This document shows, one piece after another, positions 35,244 through 47,563 of a stretch of 64,000 nt of DNA (position 1 is its first letter; each line of letters begins with the position of its first letter). A program made the translations under genes and the position numbers. The stretch comes from Ancylostoma caninum (taxonomy: Eukaryota > Nematoda > Chromadorea > Rhabditida > Ancylostomatidae). The DNA is taken from the NCBI GenBank assembly GCA_037903475.1, contig JBAJFG010000492.1, positions 868,001-932,000 of the forward strand, in the 5' to 3' direction. The notes under the pieces are model-generated. The model worked only from the letters and a program-made list of their open reading frames with translations, was not told where the DNA came from and made no database searches.

Positions 35244-36760
35244 ATAATTTGTCCTCAATATGTAATAGCACTATCTAGTAAAGCATGTACACAGCAGTAT
35301 CGTAATAATTCCTTGAGCCTGAAAAATGGGCTCAGGCACTAAATATGGAAATCGAGTTGAACCCAATTGAAATAGTTTCCAGAAACCACGAGTTACTGGA
35401 ATGCTCTAATGTTGTTGCATTCTTACTACTCAGAATTAATTTCTATATTCACAAACCTATTATAGAGAGATGTGAGCATAATCATGGTACTGCACGTCTG
35501 CAGGGAAATGCATTCCTCAAAGAAAATACTTAGTTCTTAAATTGGAAAGACCCGTGATTCCTGATTCCGGATGAGGGCAACACATAACCTTCTCCGCTCA
35601 AAACCATGAAATCTGGCGGTATTGTTGCAAAGCGAATGGAATGTGCTGCTACGAGAAGTAGTAAATATAATCATGCTACGCTGATGATAACAATCAAAAG
35701 CAGAGTTGCTGGCAAGAGCTTCATTACAAAGCGGATGTTGATCCGAACAAAATATACAAAGAATGCATGAGAGTTGCAGCGGGACCCCCGCAGAGGAATA
35801 TAATGAGGGAAAAGTCCACATATGCCCTGTGGGACCTCCGTCGCCTCACCTGTTGTCTAGATAGGACGGACTTGTTCTGTTGACGTTATGCTCAAATGCT
35901 AGAGCATTTATGATTCTCAGTAATTCAGTCTCTTGAGTGAAGCATGGTGGACTCGTGTAGTACGGAATTCATTTTTTCGCTGAACGTTGAACACAATAAT
36001 TTTCGCTGTTCATTAACCAGACAACCAATCCCACTAATCAGCTGGTTCTGTTGCTGACTAATGGAGCATAATAAATGAATGGGGAAATAAGATTATAACT
36101 GCTTTGTATGCCTTACCATTTCCATTAACGCTGCTATTTTTTTGGCTTCTAGAAAAAACCCTCAACTGACGTATTTATGTAGATGATATCAGAATAATCA
36201 AAAATATTTATACTAAACATTGCCTGTGGAGGCGAGGGCATGAGAAAATGAAATGCTGGAAAATTTACACATAAAAATTGCCGACAGCAGGCCGCACTTC
36301 ACACTTCACTATTCCCTCCACTCATTGATTCTGCACTATGGTTTTTTTCTGTACAACGGAAGACAGAGGATTTGAAATGCTCTCAGTTCTCTTCTTGCGA
36401 AGTATGATGAAGGGGTTGCCTTCCCAGTGGATTAAAACCAATTTGTTTCGGCATCGCATCTTCTCCTATAGAAACGCCTCCCCTTTTTCAGCTTTACCAT
36501 ACAACAGTCCATGTTCGTCACTATTTTCAGACATTTTCTGGAATAATAGGAGCTCTTAGATGTCGATATTTGATGCGTATGGATGTTATTAAAGAAGACG
36601 ATTGAGGAAAGTATAAACAAGTCTATTTCTAGAAGAAATGATCCTCGTTGAATAATGAGTAGAGTGACAAACATCATGTACGTAAATTAAGGATTCTAAG
36701 GATAAGCTAACAATAGCAGGTGACGTGAAGTGATGGAATCAGGCTTCCACTCCACCTTTT
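35244..36760. other. Intergenic, no supported gene
   Basis: Overlapping frames of 60-94 codons at 35345-35821 and 36338-36677 occur on both strands, none with recognised content. Confidence 0.35.
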
Positions 36761-37248
36761 TAAACTATAATATCCTCGCCAAATTCATCTAAAAAAGTAC
36801 ACTGCGCGCGGAGTTGCGTTCTTTTCGTTGAATCCCTATAAATTTGTTAAGACGCAATGTACTGCAAAATAAAACCGATGAAAAAAGAAATGGAATCGAC
36901 CTAACCTCAGTCTCGCATTAGGTTGGCTGACAGTTTTCAGCTTCAGCATGAAATCTTAAGTGTTCGCCACAGTTTTGTCGCGCGTCGCTTGGCTCGCCGC
37001 ATGCGGCGTCGCGCGCCGTTCGCGACAGAATCCTTCAAAATAAGAAACGCTCAAATTTCACAATTTGACATGAGGTTTATAACAATTTTCGTATATTTAG
37101 GTCAAACAGACATGTACGGTTTCCTTGATCTACTCGGATCTTCGATAGACTGCATTTCACCAAACTTGTAGAGGATGGAACGAAAAGAACGCAACTTCGC
37201 AGGCCGAGTGTACTTTTTAAAAGAACTTAGCGAGGGTATTGTACAGTA
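36761..37248. mobile_element. MITE with about 95-bp inverted ends
   Basis: The arms share ATAYCCTCGCYAARTTC, AAAAAGTACACT and GTTGCGTTCTTTTCGTT in mirrored order (left about 36768-36855, right about 37155-37243). TA at the borders would fit a Tc1/mariner-derived MITE. A CpG-rich palindrome (GTCGCGCGTCGC ... GCGGCGTCGCGCG) sits near 36975-37020. The 82-codon frame at 36923 falls inside. Confidence 0.65.
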
Positions 37249-38037
37249 AGGCAAAAAAAAGAAACCTTTTGAACCTTCGTTGATCACTTCTCCCTAGGTG
37301 AAGCTCAAAACTGGAATGGATAGAGTTACTGATATCCTCTTGATTTTGCTAATTTTCACAAGAAACATTTTTTACTCAAAAATGTCAAAAATCTTGATTC
37401 CCTATTCACTTCCAGCTAGGGTATGATTTCCAGTGATGAAGCTCCCACCAATATCGGAGTTTTCGCAGCAAACGGATTCATATCCAAAGGAACATCAGTG
37501 AGCAGGGTCGAAATCTTCATATCTCCTGAGATCAATTGACGACACCATCCCGTGCTGCACATCAAAATTTCCAAGTTGTGCATTTTATTTCATGGTGGGG
37601 GAGAATGCAAAGCTGTGATGAGAGGTTTATTGCTGGTAATGATGCGCATAGTTGCCAAGAATTCCGCCTGAGACAATAGCATCCATCAAGTCGAAAATTA
37701 GGTAAACTATGGTACACAGAAATGACCTTCAACACTTGTCAGAGGAGTGGGGTGTCACGCTCTATCTCCTCTAGAGCGAGATAAGTTAGTTTGAAATCGG
37801 TTGCGTGACTCAAAGAAGCGCTTAAAAATTCATACTTCTCGCGCTGAAGGGCGGATCTTGAGAGGTGAGCACAGAAGTTCACAGCCGCTTGCAAGTGACT
37901 GCTGTTGCTCACTTCGGTGTATTGTAACACAGCATATCCAAAAAAACTTCAGGTGTCAACATCTAAGAGGCATTCTAGTGGATATATTGCTTCTATTGCT
38001 TCACAATCAGCAACGATGCCTTCACAATTTTTTTTAA
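37249..38037. other. Intergenic, no supported gene
   Basis: Only short frames. Confidence 0.4.
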
Positions 38038-38764
38038 TTAAAGGCAGCACCCATGATAACCTTCATGTCAAGAATTTTGAATGTTTTGGAGTCTGGACGA
38101 TAGTCCAGTAATTCTACGCAAGTTGCACCACCGAAAGCATCAGCGTTCCCAAGACTTAACAAGTTAGACTTGGTATCCGGGTATCCGCGGGGTGAGATGT
38201 GGCGCGATCCGGATCAGCTGATTTCTCCGCAGTCACTCAGTTTTCCTAAGATAACGTTTGCTTTCCATGCTCATTTCCAGAAGTTTTACGTTGTGACGAT
38301 CTGATTCCCCCAACTTCGCTCTTTCAATTGTTGTTAGACCGTATGATCGCTTCTTTTTCCCAGAACTTTCAAATTTTCAGTTATGATATAAATTTCTGTT
38401 TGTTAGCTCTTTACACTTAATCATAAGTTTTGTTTCTTTTCTTGAGGTATTTCTCTGTGGTGAACATCATATTTTCTTCTTTTGTTTGTGCTTTTTCTCC
38501 TCCAGGGAAGCTGGAAAATTAGTCGACTATCTAGTTGCGCCAAGAAATTCGTTGACAATAAAGGCAGCGTCATCGACTTCGTTGATCTATTCCACCAGCG
38601 TAACTCGGCCGAATTGCTATAATGCAGCAAATTGGTAGCATCCAAAAACCATTTTAACATGAGTTCTGACAACATTGACCGCATTATTCATGCTTCACGT
38701 AGTCAGAAATCCAAGAACGCTCTGAAACCTGAGTTACAAAGTTTTTCGTGGGTACTGCCTTTAA
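38038..38764. mobile_element. TTAA-type element, subfamily A, copy 2 (inverted)
   Basis: TTAA at 38038-38041 and 38761-38764. Its left end (AGGCAGCACCCATGATAACC) corresponds to the right end of the 34506 copy, so it is inserted in the opposite orientation. It is non-coding. Confidence 0.87.
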
Positions 38765-40474
38765 GATAAAAATAAAAATCTTGAAACACGTGATGTGCAC
38801 CACTGGTGACGGTGTGTACGGCTAGAATAACCGAAATGGTTGAGGATACTTCAGACCGCGGCACAAGTACGCTCCTTCTGCTCAGGTTAATGTACCGAAC
38901 TGAACAAGGTCCACGTCGAAACACGGCCGTAATGGTGATCACGAATCACTGAAACTGCAGAAGAAAAAAAGGCATTCTCAACTAAGCCCGGTTCCATCAT
39001 TACGAACTCTTAGTCTGTTAGGTATGAATGCCTTTGCCGGGAAAAGCTTGACTCTGGTAAAACCACAGGAAAGCGCACAGTGGACGCACCTAAATAAGTT
39101 CGTAGAAAAGGCAAGATGAGAAATCATTCCGAACAGGAGTATGCAAAAGAAAGCCCACGTCTTGGCGATCAGAATAAATGCACTTTCATTCGCAGCAGGC
39201 TCCTTCCTTGCTGAAGCAGTCACGAAGACGACGATGAAGCGCATAGCCTCTGCGCCGCAACTAGCTGACGTCGACTTTATTGTAGATATTGAACAGATAA
39301 GCTTTTGGGAGTCTGGTGTTTTTGTGGATGATAGCGCAGCTCCTGCTCTCTAAGATGCTTATATGGTGTCATCAGCAGACCGAAATCCTTCTCACAAGGA
39401 AGCCAGTCCTCCCCCAGTTTTAAGTCCTTTACATGGATTTGTGAAATTAGGCACTGATATGAGCAGGAGGTGTGTCTTAAGAAGATTGCTTGGATGAGAA
39501 AGAAGGAAAAGAAAGAAATTCCTGAAGCAAAACATAGATGCATTTTCTGGGCGAAGATGCGACAATATTTCCGAACAAGGAGTCAACTCAACGTGTCCTT
39601 GGAGACCATGACCTGCTCTACTTCCCATAGGGGTCTCAAGTTCCCAAAGTTTAAGCTTTTCATAAAATGGAACAAGAATGGACGATATTCGGTTGCGGTT
39701 CATCGACGATATTTTACCCTGGCATCTTCGTGGCTGCTTTTACAGTAGGAGAACGCGCTTCGAATAAAGATGGATTCCTTGTATTCGCTATAGTCGGAAC
39801 GATCGAACTCACAGCCAACAAGTCTTCCCTTCTGGATCATGTTCAAGTTATTTGATCAATCAAGGATTTTCGCTGCGGTGGGCGATACTTTAGACAAAGC
39901 CACGAACAAATTTCCGTGGAGCTCCAAAAAAGTGGCAAAAAGAATTAGAAATATTTCCAGACCCGTGGCATGATTTTTTTGTAACCCATGTAAGTAATCC
40001 TTGTGTGACTCTCGAAGCTCCAGGTGCTTCTTCATGGAGGGCTTTTTTTCAATTTGTCAAAATTATCAGCAAATACTGTGTTTGTTCAAACAATAATGCG
40101 CTATGCTGTGAAACACGATGAGTTACTTTCTCCTGCATTGAGATACATATGTTCGAAGTAGGCTTGGTTTCTTTTTTAAGAAGGAGCAGTCACGCTTGTT
40201 CCCTTATTATTTAATCATAGGTACATTTGATGATTGCGAGCTTGAAGAAATCTTTACACTTTCGCTCATTGTCCCCACTACAGTATAAAGGAATATTCAA
40301 TTTGGAACACTGGTACCCTTACATCGCACTCTTTCTGATGGATATGGATTTTTTGTGCGTTAACACGAGGGAGATAAACTGAGAAAGGAGTGCCTGCATC
40401 CTATAGCATACTATTACTTGAGGAATTATGGATGTCCGTTTGACCTTCAAATTAAAAACACTACCACGACAATA
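38765..40474. other. Overlapping coding-like frames, unresolved
   Basis: Between 39140 and 39860 both strands have long frames with few stops. Plus 39141-39353 includes AAGSFLAEAVTKTTMKRIAS; minus 39277-39543 includes DLKLGEDWLPCEKDFGLLMT. No domain is recognised and the two strands cannot both be coding. This may be a decayed retroelement or gene. Confidence 0.25.
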
Positions 40475-40720
40475 TTACAAGAGCTCCATCCAAGGGGTAT
40501 TTCCCGAATTGTTACGTGACTCTTCTACTTCCTCCACAAAATGAACAGGTGCCCTCCGTGACAAAATCGCAGCGCTTTGAGACTCCGTAGCGACCAACCC
40601 AAATTTTAGCTCCACCGCAGTTTTTAAAGTTCTTCTCCTGTAATGAACGCTGCATCGGCAGGAACAGGTGCCAGTCTGATAGTGCCAATCTTGGACTAGG
40701 AGGCGGGTGGGGTAGGGCAT
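40475..40720 (-). CDS. Hypothetical 81-codon ORF
   Basis: Minus-strand ATG frame with an Arg-rich middle (RCSVHYRRRTLKTAVELKFG) and an acidic C-terminus (HFVEEVEESRNNSGNTP). No domain, signal peptide or splice site was recognised. It may be chance. Confidence 0.2.
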   Translation of the reverse strand: MPYPTRLLVQDWHYQTGTCSCRCSVHYRRRTLKTAVELKFGLVATESQSAAILSRRAPVHFVEEVEESRNNSGNTPWMELL

Positions 40721-42071
40721 CCCATCCTTATTTTTTGGTTCTCTTCTTGGTCATTTTCACTATGTATCGTTTTGACCATGTCGTGGATAAGTTTTGTAGC
40801 CGCTGTTCTGATACCATGACGATGCAGTTCTTGGAGCAAGCAGTCCTAATGTTGCGCAGAGGGATCAGCACTAAACTTATGACTACTGACTATCATCCTT
40901 GAATGGGGCGTTCCTTTAATATCTTACGTCAAACGCAGTGTCACCTTCCATTCGTGACTGTCGAGTTTACGCTGTCGGAGTAGGCCGCTGTGCGTGGCTG
41001 AAGCAGGAATGGTCTTTTGTCTGCATGTTCAAGGCAAACTCTTCTATTATCTGACACTATAACGGTTTCAAAGAGTGGCGACTGTTTACACGACAGGAAA
41101 GGATTTGGCCAATGGTGGCTTGCGCACTTATTCCGCCTTGAGTAGGTGCGCTACCTATTAAAAATAATTTTTCAAAAATAAAAAATTGGAGGATACCGAA
41201 CAAATCATATATTTTCTGAAGCGAAATGAAGCACTCTTTCACATGAATACACATGTCCTGTCAAAAATAGTGACATTGGGGAAAATAGAGGAGGAAATGA
41301 AAACGAATGCAGCGGACAATTATAATTCCTCAACATAATACATAGCCAGAGATGTTGTAGCCACAAGCGTTCAAAATTTTTCGCACAACTGCTCCTATGT
41401 CAGCCCTGTTCCACGCGGATTGTTTGATAAGATATGAGAGCTTTTCCTTCTCATCATTTCCATTCATTTTCTTCATCTCATCTCACGTGTCGCTGTGAAG
41501 TACGTGTGTCATAGGCCTACCGCACAGTTGAACTGCGAGGATGAGTGCCAAGCGTTGCGTTCAATAACTGCTTCATATAGTGACGTGCATAGTGCAAACA
41601 TTCAGCGAAAATGATGAAACTGTTCCAGTCCTGGCAACGATGCTTAAAAGCCGAATTTAGTTACATGTAAAGTTCATTGACCAATGAACAAGAGCAAGAG
41701 GAAATTGGAATTTGTGCCACACATCTCTTGAACAAAAACATCCTATCGGAAAGGATTAAAATGGAATAATAAAGTCACGCAACCGGGAATAAGGGATGTT
41801 TTGACAGTGAATAAAAGGTAAATGGCAAGTCAGAAGGAAGGCGAGGCGGGAATGCATCGTTGTAGAGTCTGAGGGTTGGAATTATGCACAAAAAAGGAAG
41901 GATGTTCCGGGGAAATTAAGCGTTTGCAAACAAAGCAACTGATTCCAGTGGCGCCATAACTCACTCAGTTGGTCCACTGATGCACGATTAACCTTGTGAG
42001 AGTCAATGGATCTGACGAATCTACGGACTTTAGTATATGAGCATTACATAACTTCAATTATTCTCAGTTGT
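40721..42071. other. Intergenic, no supported gene
   Basis: No repeat ends or credible exons seen. Confidence 0.4.
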
Positions 42072-42542
42072 TTAAAGGCAGCAGGAGCTGAAATCCTCGA
42101 CTCCGAGCTGAGCTGTGGATGCCGAAGTACAGACTCAGCACATCATAAATGTGAAACGAACACAGACAATGATGGCTTACCTGCAGAGAAAATGGAACAT
42201 TCGTCGCGAACACGCCTGGCCGTGCTCGCGCGCGGACGAGTTTTCCCCGGCGCAAAAGCCATTGCGGTGCGTGGTTTGACGCAAAGGGAAAACGAAATGC
42301 ATCCAATTCACAGGGTTTCATGGCGGGATTCGGCCAAAACCACGCGCCGCAATGGCTTTCGCGCCAGGGAAAACTCGTCCGCGCACGAACACGGCCAGGC
42401 GTGTTCGCGACGAATGTTTCATTTTCTCTGCAGGTAAGCCATCATTGTCTGTGTTCGTTTCACATTTATGATGGGCTAATTCTGTGCTTCACCACCCGCA
42501 GCTCAGCTCAGAGCCGAGAATTTCAGCTCCTGCTGCCTTTAA
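42072..42542. mobile_element. TTAA-flanked hairpin MITE, copy 2
   Basis: This close copy of 6613-7083 has the same orientation, length (471 bp) and CpG-rich palindromic core. TTAA lies at both ends. The 143-codon frame starting at 42006 runs through the palindrome and is not a gene. Confidence 0.9.
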
Positions 42543-45165
42543 GCATCTATAACTCGACATGTTGTTCACATTTTTGGAATTTTACAATCAACTAGGGAAA
42601 AGTGGAACATTTTCGTTCTGCACATGATTTCACGCTTCGTGGGACTTTGTTACACCAAACAACGAAAATGATGGGAAATTATGGAAAAAAGACTCAGTCC
42701 AAAATTAATACTGAGTTATTATCAACAACAATTCGTTGTCTTCCACGCAGAGAGTGACTGCTCCCTTGAGGGTCGCTGCGATATGACCTGAAAAGCCGAC
42801 AAACCCTCCACCAACAAAATACTATCGACGAGAAAATTTCCTTTATTAGCATTTGGGAAATAGCCGTGAGTAGCTCTTCCAAATATTGCCAACGCTCAAC
42901 AAAAGTAGTTAAACAACACATTCTAAGCGTCCTAACAGAGTGCATGCAAGATTGGAAAATGAACCATGCCAAACGCTTTATCCGTTAGGTTCACCTGCTT
43001 ATTTATCGACTTATTGATTTATTTGCTTATTAATGAAACTTTAATTTCACTTATCCATTATTCTTGAAGCGCACACTACGATGCGCCATGGCACTAAACG
43101 AACAGAAGATAAAATAGAAGGACGTCCAAAATTGACCATAATAAAAAAAGTCGTACCGTTACTTAACGGTGGAACTGGTATGAAATAGAATGTAGATTTA
43201 GGAACACAGTATAAGGGGAGGATATATTTATTTATCGATAAGGGATTTGCAGACAGATTTTTGAACTCAAACAGAAACTTAAAACCTATGGAAGTTACTA
43301 GCTCTCATAAAAGAAGCCACTTACCGCATTAAGAAAACTCTCACGTAGCTCCCGTGAAATGGTAAATGAACAATACTTTGGAGGCGTACAGCCAGTTATG
43401 GCAAAGAGAGAATCTATACATTTGTTAGAAGAAATATTTGCGTAGTGGGATCTAATGTCATGTGATATAGTTTTGTGTGATAATTTAATAATTTTTCAAG
43501 TGAGATCAATTGAGCATGTAGAAACGAATAGAGAAGAATGAGACAAAATAGACTACTACTCCCTAGAATAGAGGAGGTGTGCTGAAAATCCGACATCAAT
43601 TTTTTTGATGCCGGAAATTATTCCTTCGTTAGGCCTAACAATAACATGTCAGATTCAGCTATATAAATTGTTGGGCTCCAGACGAAACCACCATTGACCT
43701 ACAGCTCGGAGCATTAAGTGAATCAGTACAAACATATTAGAGAGAACCATGAATTGCAGGACACGCATAAGGTCGGTAGAATAGGATTGCGTGCAGCATT
43801 CTTCCGTCTTAATGAACGTGTTTATTGGACGCCTATGCTCATGCCTTTGAAATTATCTGAGAGAAGGAGAGAGAGAGAGAGAGAGAAAGAAAGAAAGAAA
43901 GAATGAGAAAGAAAGAGGATCTTACGTCGAGGTGTCTTATCGCAAACTATTCCCACTTTTCTGAAATGAGGAAGTGAACAAAACAAAACTGTCAAGTTTT
44001 CTTGTTACTTAAGCAAATACATATTTAAGCAATGAGAGACAGCTATGGAATCACTTCGCATTCAGTAAAACACATTCAAACACTGCTCTGTTTATTGGGA
44101 GTGCTACGATGGATTTCTTAAACCTAAATTATCGGTAACTATTTTTATCGGTATCTGTAACTTATCCAAACTCACGATTACCTTTCGATAGATGGATCGA
44201 TGGTATCCTGAGCTAAACTAGGCCCTGTACATGCATTGTGCAAAAACTAGTATTGACATAACAAAATACAATTTTTCCTTTCCACGGAGCTTCTTTGTAC
44301 GAGAAGGAGTGGAAATAATGCGGAGAAGCGAAAAATCAGTGACACTAATGGTGGATATAGAAGGTTTGTTCGATGCGAAAAGCCTATTCTTTTTTCTGCA
44401 TGCTTGGAAAATGTAGCGTCAGCTACATAGGAAACTTGTGTCATTTGTAATCTCCTGGCAAACCCCACAGAAATGTGATCCTAAAAGGAGTAACACCCGT
44501 GTGAGCAAAAGAGGGACAAGGAACATTGTTTGCTAACTGCTCAATCTTCCTTCATTTCATCGAAGTACCGAATTACGATTGAGTCGAAACTTCGACTATA
44601 TCGCTGAAATGAAAAAAAAAACAACAACAAAAACGGAAGCATTCCAAAGCAGCATGATCCGAAGCCTACCATCTACTAATCTTAGTCTGTAGTCTTTTAG
44701 CAAAACTTTACAACAAAGGATGGTGCTAGTAAGCACACACAAATGAGAGAGCAGTTCATTTTCACTGTAGTGGGCTTCTGGGAATATGGAGCTGCAATCT
44801 TGATTAGAATTGTGGAAGAATGGATGGTTACATGTACTTACATGTAAACATCCGTAAGAAATGTGTTGCAGATTCCAAGCTTCTAAGGGTGTTTGCACTT
44901 CAAACCCTCACTTCTTATTCGAGGCTTGGAATGATTTATGTTTGCTGCATGTTTGCCGCTAGGAGCATTTCACTGGGAAGAAGGTTTACAGAGTATTAGC
45001 AGCGAACTTTTCGGCAGAGAAGTCTCTTAGTTTGGCTATCAAATGAAGGATCTGACTCCATATGCAACAAAAGCAACTAGAATTGAGGCGGAGAAAATCA
45101 CTTTCCATGTCAGAGTTTATAGGTTTTTACAGGAAGAATGTTCCTTGATTAATTAATCAAACACT
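42543..45165. other. Intergenic, no supported gene
   Basis: The minus frame 42694-42972 (92 codons) is unrecognised. A (GA)n/(GAAA)n microsatellite lies at 43859-43917. Confidence 0.4.
43859..43917. repeat. (GA)n and (GAAA)n microsatellite
   Basis: A GAGAGA run passes into GAAA repeats on the plus strand. Confidence 0.95.
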
Positions 45166-45621
45166 GTGAATTTTCGTACATCTGTGGGTGAAGCCAACAA
45201 CAGTACGAATTGGAAAGGTAGATTCTCGCAACTGTCACATCTTGAAGAAATTCATGCTTTTAGGGCCACCTCATGCCAGGATCCAGCGTCAAAAATAAAT
45301 ATCGAGGATGATACATACTGTTCTGCACTGTGTGTGACCGAGGGCGGTCGGTCCTCTCCAGCCGCTGCCTCCACCACACCCTACTCCAACCAATGTGCAA
45401 GGACCCCGTCCAGTACGCATTTGGCAAGCCTGGACTGTATGCCAGAGCAATCGGCCGGTTCTCTTCACATCGTCACTATCGACGGATACTGCTGTGGAAA
45501 AGACCTCGATGGCGAATGGACGAAACTGTTCGTTGGAGATGTGAAGAAATCAGCCGAACTCTTTTCGCACGTAAGGCAAGATATTCATTGTGCCGGTGTG
45601 ATAAAAGAGTGTAAACAATAA
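45166..45621 (+). CDS. Hypothetical Cys-containing ORF, 151 codons
   Basis: This plus-strand frame with a non-ATG start ends with TAA and includes LHIVTIDGYCCGKDLDGEWT and KKSAELFSHVRQDIHCAGVI. It has eight cysteines, mostly in the C-terminal two thirds. The length without a stop is notable in this AT-rich DNA and the GC content rises locally. A second frame (45330-45614) is also open and Arg-rich, so coding status is uncertain. No family recognised. Confidence 0.3.
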   Translation: MNFRTSVGEANNSTNWKGRFSQLSHLEEIHAFRATSCQDPASKINIEDDTYCSALCVTEGGRSSPAAASTTPYSNQCARTPSSTHLASLDCMPEQSAGSLHIVTIDGYCCGKDLDGEWTKLFVGDVKKSAELFSHVRQDIHCAGVIKECKQ

Positions 45622-47441
45622 ACAATACATACGTTTCGTTAGCGGAGTGATAGATGATGAAATAGTGAAAGAATGTGTTTAATTTTCTAGGACGACTAGG
45701 GAATAGCTACGATTTTCCCTAATCCTTCCCTATGAGAAAGTCGCTCATCTTCCTCAATTAACCATCATGTCACTCATACGAAAGTTCAATTTGCGCGTTT
45801 CATAGAACTTTGTGCGTTTTATGCGTATATCCTTGGGATATAACCAACATCTTCTCGTTTTTCAAGCTAATATCGAACCTATCGGTGAAAACACGAAGTG
45901 CATAATTGGATGCAACTATGTAATGCAACTCAACAGAGACACCAAGCGAAAAGAATAGTACTCTCGCGTATCAGGGCTTAATTTGAGTACGTCGGCGACT
46001 AATTCACCTTACTCATTTGTCGTAACTAATTCACGTGAAGTGAGTTCACCTATACCAGATTTTCCAAGAAAGAGAAGACGTATAGGAGCCTGACTTTTAA
46101 TGAAACATGTCCAGACTAAACAGACAAGAATTGGCTGACAACGGCTGACCAGGGCTGACAAGAATTATTAAAAGTGCCCAAGAAGGAAAGAACTTATGCT
46201 TAATTTTCCAGCGGAATAATGTCATTCATGATGTCATAGGCACATTTTTGTTCAACCACAGCGAAAAACATCCACAACAAGGCTCGTTCTCGTTCCGTAA
46301 AAGCAGCTCCGATGAGATCTGACAGCAATTGAGCTTCTGTTCATCGGGGCACCCAATAATTCATCATCACTTTTCCAAGTTTTCTTAGAGCTTGGCTACG
46401 TTAGACAATGACAACTGAAATTTTCCGCTAACCTATGAACAGCTTTCGTGGACCCCACTACTAACTTCAGGCAGCCATCGTCAACTTCACCGATTCTACC
46501 TCGACCTGGTTCAGGTTCGGGGCTTACGTCTTCGGATCGGAACTTTTCGGAACCAAAGTTGAATAGTGCGAATTAAAATGATATGTGGTCCTAATGCTTT
46601 CGCAACTTTTCTCGTGGGCCCTCAACGGTTTTACGCACAAATTTGAACTCATAAAGCGAAATGATACGACTCTACCTCGAAAGCATCTTCAAAATCATGC
46701 CCGAAACTAGCCAAGGATGAGGTTTGAAACAAATGAAAATCACAGTATAGCAATTATTAGCCATTCTTCAAAATTATTATACAACAACGTAAACATTGAG
46801 TGAATAACACAAAAAAACAATAGGTTGAAAATTTATGTGCGAAAAACGCAATTTATTTGTACACAACCTAACACCAAGCATCGTCGATGGTTGTCGTGAG
46901 GGAGACCAGGATGTTTTGTGCGATATAAATCTGCGCTATTCTTCTTTTACTTTTTTTAATTCGTGGGATTGTACATCATCCCAATAAAACATCCATGCAT
47001 CAAATTCAGAATAAACCCGAGCACAAAGCAATGCGGCAGACACAGAGAGAAGATGGAATGAAAAATCTGTTCCATACTTTCTTGTCATACTATAGGCTAG
47101 AAGACTCGGAGGGAGCGATAGAAAAGATTTTATTTCCACTTATCCTGAGCAATATGTTCACAACAATTGTTTACAATTGATTACGTCATTTAAATGTCGA
47201 GCATAGTAGAGTTACCACAGTCCGACTGCGCAGTAAAGAACCCGTAAAAATTTGCACAAACGGTAGCACATACTTACGTGTAGGTAAAAAGAGGCACGTA
47301 CATGCAATGAACGCTCAATTACGTTCACATTACTACATGGTAATCTATGGAACAAAAAGCGTGTTATGCATAACTGATTCGTTCGCAACTAGCAATATGT
47401 AGCAATGACACGAGCGTATATGTGTTGCAAACGGTCCACAA
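45622..47441. other. Intergenic, downstream of the PAN-domain gene
   Basis: Contains a short run of CTGACAA-type repeats near 46133-46163. No gene is supported. The 3' end of the minus-strand gene should lie just left of 47442. Confidence 0.4.
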
Positions 47442-47563
47442 CTACGATGGTCCGTCGCATTTGATTCCGTCGAAGTAGACAGTCGAACCATCATAGGCGA
47501 TCATACCAATGCTGCGGTAGTCAATGATGGAGTCACGAAACAGATCGCAGGTGTTCATTGCTC
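47442..47563 (-). CDS. PAN gene terminal exon
   Basis: Phase-2 start, stop TAG at 47442-47444. It reads AMNTCDLFRDSIIDYRSIGM, then IAYDGSTVYFDGIKCDGPS. The CDLF cysteine and the final cysteine fit the last conserved cysteines of a PAN/apple domain. The acceptor is TTTAAG. Length 122 nt equals 2 plus 40 codons, matching the preceding exon's 1-nt overhang. Confidence 0.72.

Noticed and set aside
42006..42437. 143-codon ORF, among the longest in the window
   Set aside because: It runs through the palindromic MITE at 42072-42542, and the same frame type appears in the copy at 6613-7083 on both strands.
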